Shown piece after piece: positions 35,037 to 45,200 of a DNA stretch of 64,000 bases. Position numbers and translations under genes: made by a program. Each line of letters starts with the position of its first letter. The stretch's first letter is position 1. The stretch covers positions 32,381,404 to 32,445,403 of the forward strand of contig CM066916.1 in NCBI GenBank assembly GCA_033964015.1, written 5' to 3'. A model generated the notes under the pieces. The model searched no databases, was not told the DNA's origin, and saw nothing but the letters and a program-made list of their open reading frames with translations. The DNA is from Scolanthus callimorphus. Lineage: Eukaryota > Cnidaria > Anthozoa > Actiniaria > Edwardsiidae.

Positions 35037-35246
35037 AGAGCCTGTGCCGGCCGCAATTTTGACAGCATAGCAACATACCAAGTTGGAGAAAGCATCAATT
35101 TCCACCGACTGATTTAGAGAATATAGAGCAATTTTCTCGAGTATCTGAAACTTTGTTTTTAGATGTGGATTTACAGATTTCTGCACGTAATTCGTCTTCT
35201 AATATCGAACGAAAACAATAACAAAGGAGTGGCTGACACGGGCTCT
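35037..35246. mobile_element. MITE, AGAGCC family
   Basis: TTAA then AGAGCCTGTGCCGGCC, ending GGCTGACACGGGCTCT then TTAG. It is in the same orientation as the 13.8-kb copy. Confidence 0.72.
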
Positions 35247-35624
35247 TTAGATAAATAAATAATAAAGAACGCAATAAGCTGACAGTTCACTTCAAAAAAT
35301 GGGAAAAACTTTTAAATGCATTAGGAAATTGTTTTTAATTTTTGATTTTGCTACCTAAAAAGAAAGTTGTACGGTTGGAAGTGATCGAGGTCGAGTGTCT
35401 AATTTCTGGGACCGTTTTGTGAGGGTATGTTTATCTGTCTGTCTGTTTGTTTGTGAGTGATTGTTTTATATTATAAAATAAACATTTCTTTCTCCTAATA
35501 TATGAGGACAACATAACGTTGTTTGGAAAACTGGTAAATTTGTTTGTGCGTAAAATATTATAGAAAAAAATGTAAAGGATTACGTAAAGGAATGTTAGAA
35601 TAAAGAATTAAAATACAAAATAAT

Positions 35625-35646
35625 AATAATAATAATAATAATAATA
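35625..35646. repeat. (AAT)n microsatellite
   Basis: About seven perfect ATA/AAT trinucleotide units. Confidence 0.8.
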
Positions 35647-35871
35647 TAGCCAGCTCGAAATCCCATTGTGCCGGCAGATCGATTTTTCTTGAATCGTCCA
35701 ATTATTTTTAAATTGGATCGCGCGCGCTCTAATTGGACATATCGCACCTCAAGTTGGACAGTTTGGTTTTAAACATGGATGTTATATAATTAATAAATAA
35801 CAGCATGGAGTCCTATTATATATACTAATAAAGAACAATACAACTAACCAGACGATACTTTGTTTTGTTAG

Positions 35872-38723
35872 ATGTCCGAGGGAGCGCCGATGCCTTGTGG
35901 GCGTTGTGATAAGATGTGTTATCATGCAGAGGGGATCAGCATGGCTGGCAAACGCTGGCACAAGAGTTGCTTCGCCTGTAAGGAAATGCGATGCCGTAAG
36001 AAGCTCGAGAGTACCAACTGTTGTGAGGGTGGAGGTAAGGCAATAATCGTGTCATGCTTCAATCCTATCCCCTGTTCACTCTCATTTCATTATTTGGTTC
36101 CTCTTTTGGATCCTCCCCCACATCTACCCTGGGTCCTCCCATTCTGTACTTTGGGTCCTTCCATCCTGCTCCTTGGGTTCTTCCATTCTATCCTTGGGTC
36201 CTTACATTCTGTACTTTGGGTCCTTCCATCCTGCTCCTTGGGTTCTTCCATCCTATCCTTGGGTCCTTCCATTCTGTACTTTGGGTCCTTCCATCCTGCT
36301 CCTTGGGTTCTTCCATCCTATCCTTGGGTCCTTCCATTCTGTACTTTGGGTCCTTCCATCCTGCTCCTTGGGTTCTTCCATCCTCTATCTTGGGTCCTCC
36401 CATTCTGTACCTTGGTTCCTCCCATTCTGTACCTTGGGTCCTCCCATTCTGTACCTTGGATCCTCCCATCCTGCTCCTTGGGCCTCCCATTCTGTACCTT
36501 GGATCCTCTCATCCTGTACCTTGGGTCCTCCCATTCTGTACCTTGGTTCCTCCCATTCTGTACCTTGGATCCTCTCATCCTGTACCTTGGGTCCTCCCAT
36601 TCTGTACCTTGGGTCCTCCCATTCTGTGCCTTGGATCCTCCCATCCTGCTCCTTGGGTCCTACCATTCTGTACCTTGGTACCTCCCATCCTGTGCCTTGG
36701 GTTTCTCCCATTCTATGCCTTGGGTCCTCCCATTCTGTGCCTTGGGTCCTCCCATCCTGCTCCTTGGGTCCTACCATTCTGTACCTTGGTACCTCCTAGC
36801 CTGTGCCTTGGGTTTCTCCCATTCTATGCCTTGGGTCCTCCCATTCTGTGCCTTGGGTCCTCCCATCCTGCTCCTTGGGTCCTACCATTCTGTACCTTGG
36901 TACCTCCCATCCTGTGCCTTGGGTTTCTCCCATTCTATGCCTTGGGTCCTCCCATTCTGTGCCTTGGGTCCTCCCATTCTGTACCTTGGGTCCTACCATT
37001 CTGTACCTTGGTACCTCCCATCCTGTGCCTTGGATTTCTCCCATTCTATGCCTTGGGTCCTCCCATCCTGCCCCTTGGGTCCTACCATTCTGTACCTTGG
37101 TACCTCCCATCCTGTGCCTTGGGGGTTTCTGCCATTCTGTACCTTGGGTCCTCCCATCCTGTGCCTGGGGTCCTCCCATCCTGTACCTTAGGTTCCTCCC
37201 ATGTACCTTGGTTCCTCCCATTCTGTATCGTGGGTCCTCCCATGTACCTTTGGTTTCTCCCATCCTGTAACTTGGTTCCTCCAACCTTGAACGGCTGTGT
37301 CTCAAGATAACCTTGTAAGCACGCGAAGGGTCCAGCTCTTTGATAAGCAAACTTGGCGCTCTCGCGAAGGTTGAATATCCCAGCGCCTAGAAGAAAAAAA
37401 ATAACCGAGACACCCTATTAGAAATAATAATAACAACATTAATAAATGAGCTTCCATAGCGCCTATATATTTCTGTTTTAGGTGCTTGGGTTGAGAAAGT
37501 TTTCAAGCGTTCTAAACATAGTTCTTCTTAATTTACAGGGGACATTTGGTGCAAGAGCTGTTACGCCCGCAATTTCGGCCAGAGGGGCTACGGTTTCGGA
37601 CTGGGCGCGGGTACCCTGAGTATGGACACCGGCAAGTACGGCGAGCCCGCACCGGATATGGCCCCTAAGATCTGGTTCCCACAGAAAAAAGAAGACTTCG
37701 AACTGAAGGAAGGCATCTGCCCCGCGTGTGGTAACCAGGTTTTTGAAGCTGAGAAAATTTGCAGCTCCAATAATGTAAGAATATTGAATATCGGATTTGT
37801 TGCGGACAGACAGACAGGCCCGTAACCAGTAAGAAACCGTTTGTCATTGAATGATAAATTACCAAAAAATAGACTCTTTTTACAGTCGAAAGACATGAAG
37901 CATGCCCCCTAGAGTTGAATTAATCAATTCATTATCCATTATTGATTTCATTATTCAATCCAATATTACAAATGTTATAGCCGTTGCAAATCGAAACTCG
38001 TTTCTTTTTTTGCTTACGATTCCATGGCAACGCACGTTCTCTTTCACACTTGTGCGCCTGTGTGTCTGTTCTCGAAGCATTCTGCACGCTTTTTGCTCGG
38101 AAAGGGCTTGCGTTGCCATTGGAATCATATACAGAGAACGAGTTTCGATTTCCAACGGCTATAACATTTTAGTATATACTACACGGGAACCTCCATAGAT
38201 CGCGCGTTTTGATTGGTTCGCTATCTCGGGATAATGCCACAATATTCCGAGATCGAAAGCATTATCCCGAGATTGAGAAGCCCGAGTGCAAGTGGTTCGG
38301 ATATTTTTACTTTCTAAAGGAACTATCTGATTCGAAATGCAACGGAAAAATCTTTCTCAATTAACTTATGTTGTCTCTTCAGTTTTTCAAGGAAATCAAT
38401 AATGGAATAATGAATTGAATATTCAACTCTAGGGGGACACGCTTCATGCCTTTTCACTGTAAATATGTTTGAATTGCTGGTTCCGGGCCTGCAAAAAACT
38501 CTGTAAATTGTAGTTTTGTTTTACTGACCTAAACAATGGCATTCCACAGGTATACCATAAACAATGCTTCGCCTGTTTCGTCTGCAAAACCAAGCTGGAA
38601 TCGACTACCGTCAACGACCACGAGTCTGGCATCTACTGTGGCGCTTGCTACGCCAAAAACTACGGCGCCCTTGGTTACGGCTATGGAGTTGGCGCAGGCG
38701 CACTGAAGCTTACTGGCAAGTGA
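35872..38723 (+). CDS. CSRP: Two-LIM cysteine-rich protein (CRP/CSRP family)
   Basis: Three coding exons, 35872-36034, 37539-37774 and 38550-38723, give a 190-residue protein, the usual CRP length. The start ATG lies directly after a TTTGTTAG acceptor, so a 5' non-coding exon is expected upstream. LIM 1 is at residues 9-60 (CGRC, WHKSC, IWCKSC), followed by the CRP-specific Gly-rich YGFGLGAGTLSMD. LIM 2 is near 117-170 (CPAC, YHKQCFACFVC, YCGACYAKNYG), followed by YGYGVGAGAL. CRPs bind alpha-actinin and zyxin and act at the actin cytoskeleton and, in muscle cells, in the nucleus. Each LIM domain binds two zinc ions. LIM 1 is odd: its third zinc pair is C-x4-C (CKEMRC) instead of C-x2-C. Intron phases are 1 and 0. 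Intron 1 is a 22-bp satellite and intron 2 holds a MITE. AATAAA at 38911-38916 fits the polyA signal. Confidence 0.96.
36105..37290. repeat. 22-bp satellite filling CRP intron 1
   Basis: Roughly 54 copies of a unit like CTTGGGTCCTCCCATTCTGT plus AC, period 22. In the left third, three variant units alternate to make a 66-bp higher-order repeat (CTGTACT, CTGCTCC, CTATCC endings). The plus strand is strongly pyrimidine-rich. Because 22 is not a multiple of 3, all three frames repeat every 66 bp and stay open, which produces several spurious 100-440-codon frames on both strands. Confidence 0.95.
37879..38463. mobile_element. Palindromic MITE in CRP intron 2
   Basis: TTTACAGTCGAAAGACATG at the left pairs with the right end (CATGCCTTTTCACTGTAAA). 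The match continues through CCCCTAGAGTTGAAT. Inner inverted pairs include CGTTGCAAATCGAAACTCG with its partner at 38139-38158, and the ATCTCGGGATAATGC pair near 38225-38275. Confidence 0.72.
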
Positions 38724-39169
38724 GAAGAACTGGGGACCAGTCTCCGAGTTGTAGTGTATTTGAATTTGTAGCTATAGCTATACATTGGTCTGCCTTGAAT
38801 ACCACACGTTTTCTTATAGTTTCTATCCATCCCAACCTACTGTATAATTTACTACCCTTTATGGCTTTAGGTTTCTATTACTTTATTATTACATGTGATT
38901 CTTGAAAAGGAATAAAGAATTCAGAGTTAATAGTTATACTACACAAGGCTAGTGTGTTGTTGTCTCGCGGTTTCCTGTATTTTTATAAAGCCACGAAGGG
39001 CATTCCCCAAGTATCCAAGCTTGGCCCTCCCATTTGATGTCAAAGGAAAAATCGCCGACTCCTATACACGCTGTGCAAAGTGCATTATAGAGTTTCTTTC
39101 AGTTAATGTTCTTATCGATGGTTCTATCTCTTAACGTGAGTTTCCGATATAAAAGGACATTTTTATAGA

Positions 39170-39250
39170 ACGTCCCGCGCACCGTCGTGTCACAAAGGCC
39201 CACACCCCTGCGAAAAGACGAGCCGGGGAGCTCTGGGTTCGAGAATGGCT
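39170..39250. mobile_element. Fragment of a Mutator-like MITE
   Basis: Right end only: GACGAGCCGGGGAGCTCTGG then GTTCGAGAATG. Confidence 0.55.
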
Positions 39251-39400
39251 TGTAAACCTACCCGTTAACCTCTCCCGCCCGATACATATTTGGCGACGCA
39301 TGCGCAGAAAATACTGGCCTCTGGTAACGAAATCAAAGGATAATGGTTGAATCTCCATATCACGCAGGCACGATCAGCTATGGCTCTGACACTTCAAGTA

Positions 39401-39830
39401 CATTCTCGTACCCAGAGCTCCCCGGCTCGTCACCTCGCGGGGGAGGCTCTGGTGACAGCCACCGACGCATGCTCGTAAGAAAATGGTGGTTTTGTGCCTC
39501 ACAATTACTTTTAGAACGTTCAAGTCGGAGGCATAGGTTAAAAAGACGACTAGGAAACGAATGCCAGTGTTATTTTGACAGATACGCTTTAAAAAAAGCG
39601 AGATTAAGCTTCTTTTATGTACGCGTGAGCGCCATTTCAAACAATCAGAAAAGACGACTAGGAAACGAATGCCAGTGTTATTTCGACAGATAGGTTTAAA
39701 AAAAGCGAGATTAAGCTTCTTTTATGTACGCGTGCGCGCCATTTCAACCAATCAGCGAAGGCCCTCAAATGGATGTCACCAGAGCCTCCCACCAGAGGCG
39801 ACGAGCCGGGGAGCTCTGGGTTCGAGAATG
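39401..39830. mobile_element. Mutator-like MITE with 9-bp duplication
   Basis: CATTCTCGTACCCAGAGCTC to GAGCTCTGGGTTCGAGAATG, flanked by CTTCAAGTA (39392-39400) and CTTCAAGTG (39831-39839). It contains a tandem duplication of about 115 bp (AGACGACTAGGAAACGAATG at 39543 and 39652). Confidence 0.82.
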
Positions 39831-40370
39831 CTTCAAGTGCCATTGAAAGGTAATGCCACATAAATTCTAGTAACTGCTAAAATCACACCCGATAACTGAA
39901 AGTAAGACTTACTCATTTCAAGACAAAAGCCGAATGAGAATACCCCTCGTCAACTAGATAATTTAATATTACATGGTTGAAAGCCGTATTACACCGGTTT
40001 TGCGCGCGCATTTGAATGGCAATCGTGTGCTAGTCAAAACTTGTACGTTTTGTAGTGAATCTTGACGTATAATAAATAACTCATTAGATGTAATACGATT
40101 TATTATTATACGACTGTGACGTCATTTTACCATATACGGTCAAAAGTGAGTGCAGATATGGAGCCTTATTATATAGCTCGTGTTTATTCGATCAAAGCGC
40201 GCGCTCTGATTGGTTCTATCATGGTCACGTGGCAGGCTACAAATTCAATGTAGCCCGCGCGGGCTACAATTAAAAAATTGTTGCCCGCGCGGGCGACATC
40301 GCTAGAGCGAGAAATTTCGGCGGAATATTTTTACCCATGTTTACCGTATTTTCTTTTTGCTATATAATAA

Positions 40371-40514
40371 AACACTTAATGACTGCACCCTCGGGAAACA
40401 GCGAGTTTTGTTTTCCCTCGAATCTCGATGTTTCCCTCGACTTCGTCTCGGGAAACATTGAGATTCTCGGGAAAACAAAACTCGCTGTTTCCCTCGGAAG
40501 CAGTCATTAAGTGT
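40371..40514. mobile_element. Long-armed palindromic MITE
   Basis: AACACTTAATGACTGC.. and ..GCAGTCATTAAGTGT with nearly complete inner complementarity (AAACAGCGAGTTTTGTTTTCC pairs with its partner at 40472-40492) and a TCGACTTCGTCTCG centre. Two small GC-rich hairpins (GTAGCCCGCGCGGGCTAC at 40252) lie just to the left. Confidence 0.72.
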
Positions 40515-40604
40515 ATAGTATTACACGGTTGAAAGCCGTATTACACTGTAGAAAACAGGTTACGAACCGGTTTTGCGCGTGCACTTGAATGGCTTCCCAA
40601 ACAC

Positions 40605-40815
40605 AAACACGGAAATTTCATGATGGGTATCTTTTACCTGTTACCTGTCTCCTTCGCGCCTACTTTGCACATAAGGCCTCATCTTTTAGGGTATCTTTTA
40701 GGGTAAGAAATTATTTGAGCCACGCCATGGCCCGCCATGTTTGGTATCTTTTAGGGGTGAAACTGAAAATTTCCGACGATCATCCCCGGTCAAAAAATAT
40801 GGGAGTCCCCCCCTG
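40605..40815. mobile_element. G/C-capped MITE, one half
   Basis: GGGTATCTTTTAGGG copies and the end GATCATCCCCGGTC..ATGGGAGTCCCCCCC match the right half of 27978-28434. The other end is missing. Confidence 0.68.
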
Positions 40816-41831
40816 GGACATACGCACAAAAAAACGAGATCTATGTGTTTTATAAAACAACAAACAGGGATTTTTGTCAACCGTGTATCTGTACTCTTAT
40901 AGCAACATGGCTCTCGACCAATCAGAGCGCGTGATTTACTAGTGTTGTTGTATAACACGTGATAGATAGTGAGTAGCGAAAAAGCTACCGCAAAACTCTC
41001 AAAACCAATTGAAATAAATGTATTTAAGCAACAAATCGAAGGTAGTATGCTAGTGGGTTTCTACTAAAACAATAAGACTACTCGTTCTCGTTTTCTATGA
41101 GTCAAATAGTCAACTCGGTGCTACGCGCCTAGTTAACTATCTATTGACTCATAGAAAACTCGAACTCGTAGTCTTTTTGTTAAATATATCACATCGACAA
41201 TGAAGAACCATATCTGAAAGACAAGCACTAGAAAGGAGAGTGCAAGAATTTCCGTGTCCTCCGTCCGGGGAGCTCAGAACAATCAACTAAGTCAACTGGA
41301 CGACAACAACGATCTATTTAATATGAAAGCCGTTTCATAACGATATACCAATACGTTACTAGTTTTCGCACACGTTTTTACAAAACTTCAGCAAGACTGG
41401 CACACGCTTAAACAATAAACTGTAGGTATAAGACATACTCCATGAAAATTTTGGTCAAACTATGAGCGAGTGAATTGGAAGTGAAAAACTATAATGCTTT
41501 CTCCAGCGATTTCTTCCTTTCTGCTAAAATGTTTTTTTTCAGAATATTAACTAAGATTTTAGATTTCCTGCCCCACTAAACCACGAGGTTTTACTGAAAA
41601 GTCATGTTTTGTGATTTAACAGTTTCAACGCTCATTCTAATGCTAATGTGTGAACCGTAGATTGAATAGCGCCCTTTGTTCTGTGAACCAATCGATCTCT
41701 GGTTGGTACATTAATAACAATGCTTGACGTCAGCGTGAACATCAATAATTCATGAAGCTCTAACAAAGAAATCATAAGCACAAAAGAGGTTTGGATAAGC
41801 GGTCTTTTAAAAAGCATACATTTTACTATCG

Positions 41832-42057
41832 TTTGCACCCATCCATGAAGTGTGATTTTTTCGTGAAGGTTTACTTTTCAAACGTGCGCGTTTTGTCGAA
41901 AAAAGTAGTCACAGTTTCACGCTCTCTGATTGGTTAAACGATAACGGTCAAAACTGCAGCCAATCAGCGAGCGAGAAACGCGTCAACGTTCGACAAAACG
42001 TGCATGTTTGAAATATATAACGCGAAAAAATCGTCACACTTCATGGATGGACGCAAA
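41832..42057. mobile_element. Palindromic MITE
   Basis: TTTGCACCCATCCATGAAGT and its complement at the right (ACTTCATGGATGGACGCAAA). The inner arms carry AAACGTGCGCGTTTTGTCG and its counterpart, and CTGATTGGTT faces AGCCAATCAG. Confidence 0.72.
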
Positions 42058-42289
42058 TGGTGGTATTCCTTCTTTTTCCCCTCATATTTTATCCGTCCTC
42101 TTTTTTTGTCATTAAAATGCATTTTAAAACATGAAATAAGCAGGGCCGTGTACCTTATTCGCTGGTGGTAAAAACATTTTTTGGACCATACATTTTAAAT
42201 ATTCGACTTTCACACCGATGTTATACTATTTTACTAACGGTATACTCCACCTAGCTGTATATTCAAACCACGCGGGGGGAAACCAAGCG

Positions 42290-45200
42290 TTAGTCCACAG
42301 TAACTATCCAATCATCAGGGTCCTTCAGACGTCCATACTGAAATAAAAACAATTAGGCTAAGATGGTGGAAATAATACAGATTCACACGGAAAGGAAGAC
42401 TGGAATCCTCACTAGAAATAACTGATAGGCCTTTTGCACTTAGAGGTCACGTGACCCGGTCACCATTAAAATAAGCAGCTTCACCCAAATGATGGCACTC
42501 AGAAATGAAAAAAGCATGGTGATTTTAGTTAACAGCCCCAGAGTTTCAGCTTTGTACGATGTATACGCGAAAAGAGCGAGCATAAACAAAACTGCTTAAT
42601 CTACTAGGATTTGTATGACAGGATAGCAAGGTCAAGCAAGATTTATTTTTGATCCCATTCTTTGAGTTGCATTGTAGATTGCTGAAATTTGTCCTTTTTA
42701 CTAAATTCAATATGCTCTTTTCACTTCTGAGCATCATTTGCCCGAAGCTGCTCAATTTAAGGGTGACCGGGTCACGTGACCTCTAGTGCAAAAGGCCTAT
42801 TCCGACCTTTTCCCATAAGTGTAAAGACGTGACGCTATTGATGTCAAGTATATAGCTGCTTGTGACGATTTGTTTTCAGGGTAATTTTTTCATACAATTC
42901 TCTTTAGTTTATCCTGCCCAAAACTACAGAAACAACTCACAGGAATGTGGCTATGGAATTAAAACCGATTTTGAATGTTTTAATATTGACACTTGTAAGA
43001 CATTTCTGATTGGAGAAAGTCTAAGTCTAGACTTTTGAGCGCAAAATTATTTTTGTTACTGGAAAGACTGCCATTACCTGGATGCCGATTAATTCATCAA
43101 AAAACCTTTTTGTGACATCAAGGTTTTCCATGGTGGGAATCATAATATTCTAAAAAAAAGCGAAAACAAAAATCAGAAACAATCAAAACAGGAACTAACA
43201 ATTTCAGCGAGTTTACTACCGTATGCATTGCTACGCGACCTCAAAATTCACTCCCACTCTATCATGAAAGCAAAATTCCCTGACATCTGCATAAAGGATT
43301 TTACTTAAAATCGAAGAAGAAGAAATGTTAATTTCATGTAGAGTTTTTAAAAACAGTGTCTTTTGCTACTGTTGTTTAAAATTTATGACAGAGAAAACAA
43401 TTTGAATTGTTTCATAGCGGCTCAAAAGTAAATTTCCCTGACTTTCTTCTGACTTTGAGCTGTTTTGTAAAATTCCCTGACCTTTTTCAAAATTCCCTGA
43501 CAATTCCCTGACAATTCCCTGACAATTTCAGATTTCCCGGACTTTTCAAGGTGAGTGGGAGCCCTGAAGGAAGCCAAAGGATAGCAGTAAAGCAGCCTAA
43601 TGCCAGCGTTTTGGTTTAATTGACAGCTAAAAATCGCCAATCGCCCATCGCAATTAAATTTCGAGGTCGCGCAGCAATGCATACAGTGGTAAAATAGAAA
43701 ACGATATTCAGTGCGAAAAGTTAGAAAAAAGTACAAAAGCTTCAGAAAAAAAACATATAGATATAGAAGGAAATGCATAGGACCTAAATAAAACATCATG
43801 TTTATGCGTTAGACTCTAGAGAAAGTAAGCTTGTTGATTTTGTATAAATTTCAAACACATGAAGTCTCAAAGGAATCAGTAGTAGGAATCAATCAAAGTT
43901 CACGTACCGTTCCCTGGTAGAAAATTCTGTTAATTGGACAAACAACACACGCAGTGCCTGAACCAAACATCTCTAAAATCTGTAAACAAATAGAATAATT
44001 TTACAAAACGGTGAACAATCCACTATGATGGACAAGGCCGGTTTACACTTGCGATTTTTGTCGCGTGATGTCGCGGCGATTTTTCTCGCGCGAGTTGCAA
44101 TTCCAAATCTCTGTAAACGAGATAAAAATCCGGTGCGATTTCTGTGCTCTCTTTTCTTCAAATCGCATCAAGTTGCAAAAAGTTTCGAACATGTTTGAAA
44201 TCTCCGCGACATCACGCGACAAAAATTGCGGCAGATCGCGCCGAGTTGCACATAATTTACATTATAGTGATTTTGAGTTGACGCGTACGAGCGAGAAAAA
44301 TCGCCGCGACTCGCGCTCGACAAAAATTGCTAGTGTACACGGGCCTTTTTGTGAAGTGTTCAGCCCGTGTAAAAGTAATTAGATGGTCTTACTGTGTTTC
44401 AAGGAACATACGATCTCCCCATTGTCAGATTAATGGTAGATTTGAGATTTTTCTGCGTAGTCAGAAAAGTGAGCCGGTTTACACTTGCGATTTTTGTTGC
44501 ATTATCGTGCCAACACTCTTGTGTTTTATTCCGGTGCGATTTCTGTGCTCTCTTTTTTTCAGATCGGATCACGTTGCAAAGAGTTTCCAACATGTTTGAA
44601 ACCTCCGCGACATCACGCGACAAAAATCGCGGCAGATCGCGCCGAGTCGCGCATAGTTGACTTCAGTGATTTTGAGTTGATGCGTACGTGCGAGAAAAAT
44701 CGCCGCGACTCGCGCGACAAAAATTTCAGCAAAAATTGCAAGTGTAAACTCCCATTTCAGTAGCGTCGCTGCTACATGTCACGGCAGAAGCCAATTCACT
44801 GCACTAGGCAAAACTTTGCAAGGATCTGATTTGGCTCACACAGTTTGATTGACAATGCACAAAAAAACTGACAAAGGCCATGTTTTTCACGCTCCGGTTG
44901 GTTGGAACGGCCGTAAAGGAGACGAACTATCCCTGCCCATAATGTATTCCTTTGTTGTTGCTGTTACGTGAAGGAAATCTTCTAGAATACAGGTATCAAA
45001 TTCTTCCTCAGTCAACCACCTCACCCTGTTCTCTTCTACTCCCTTGACCACGTCAGCCATATTGAAAGTCCTCTCTGTGACTTTAAACTCTCCCTGGAAA
45101 GCAGAATTATTGTGTTGTTGATAATGATATTGTGTTGGTGCTCGGACAAAGGACCAAAACTTAGATTGAAAAAAAACATTTCGTAGAAATCGAAACCTTG

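Noticed and set aside
36054..37350. Several 100-440-codon frames on both strands over the CRP intron
   Set aside because: They are by-products of the 22-bp satellite, which stays open in all frames.
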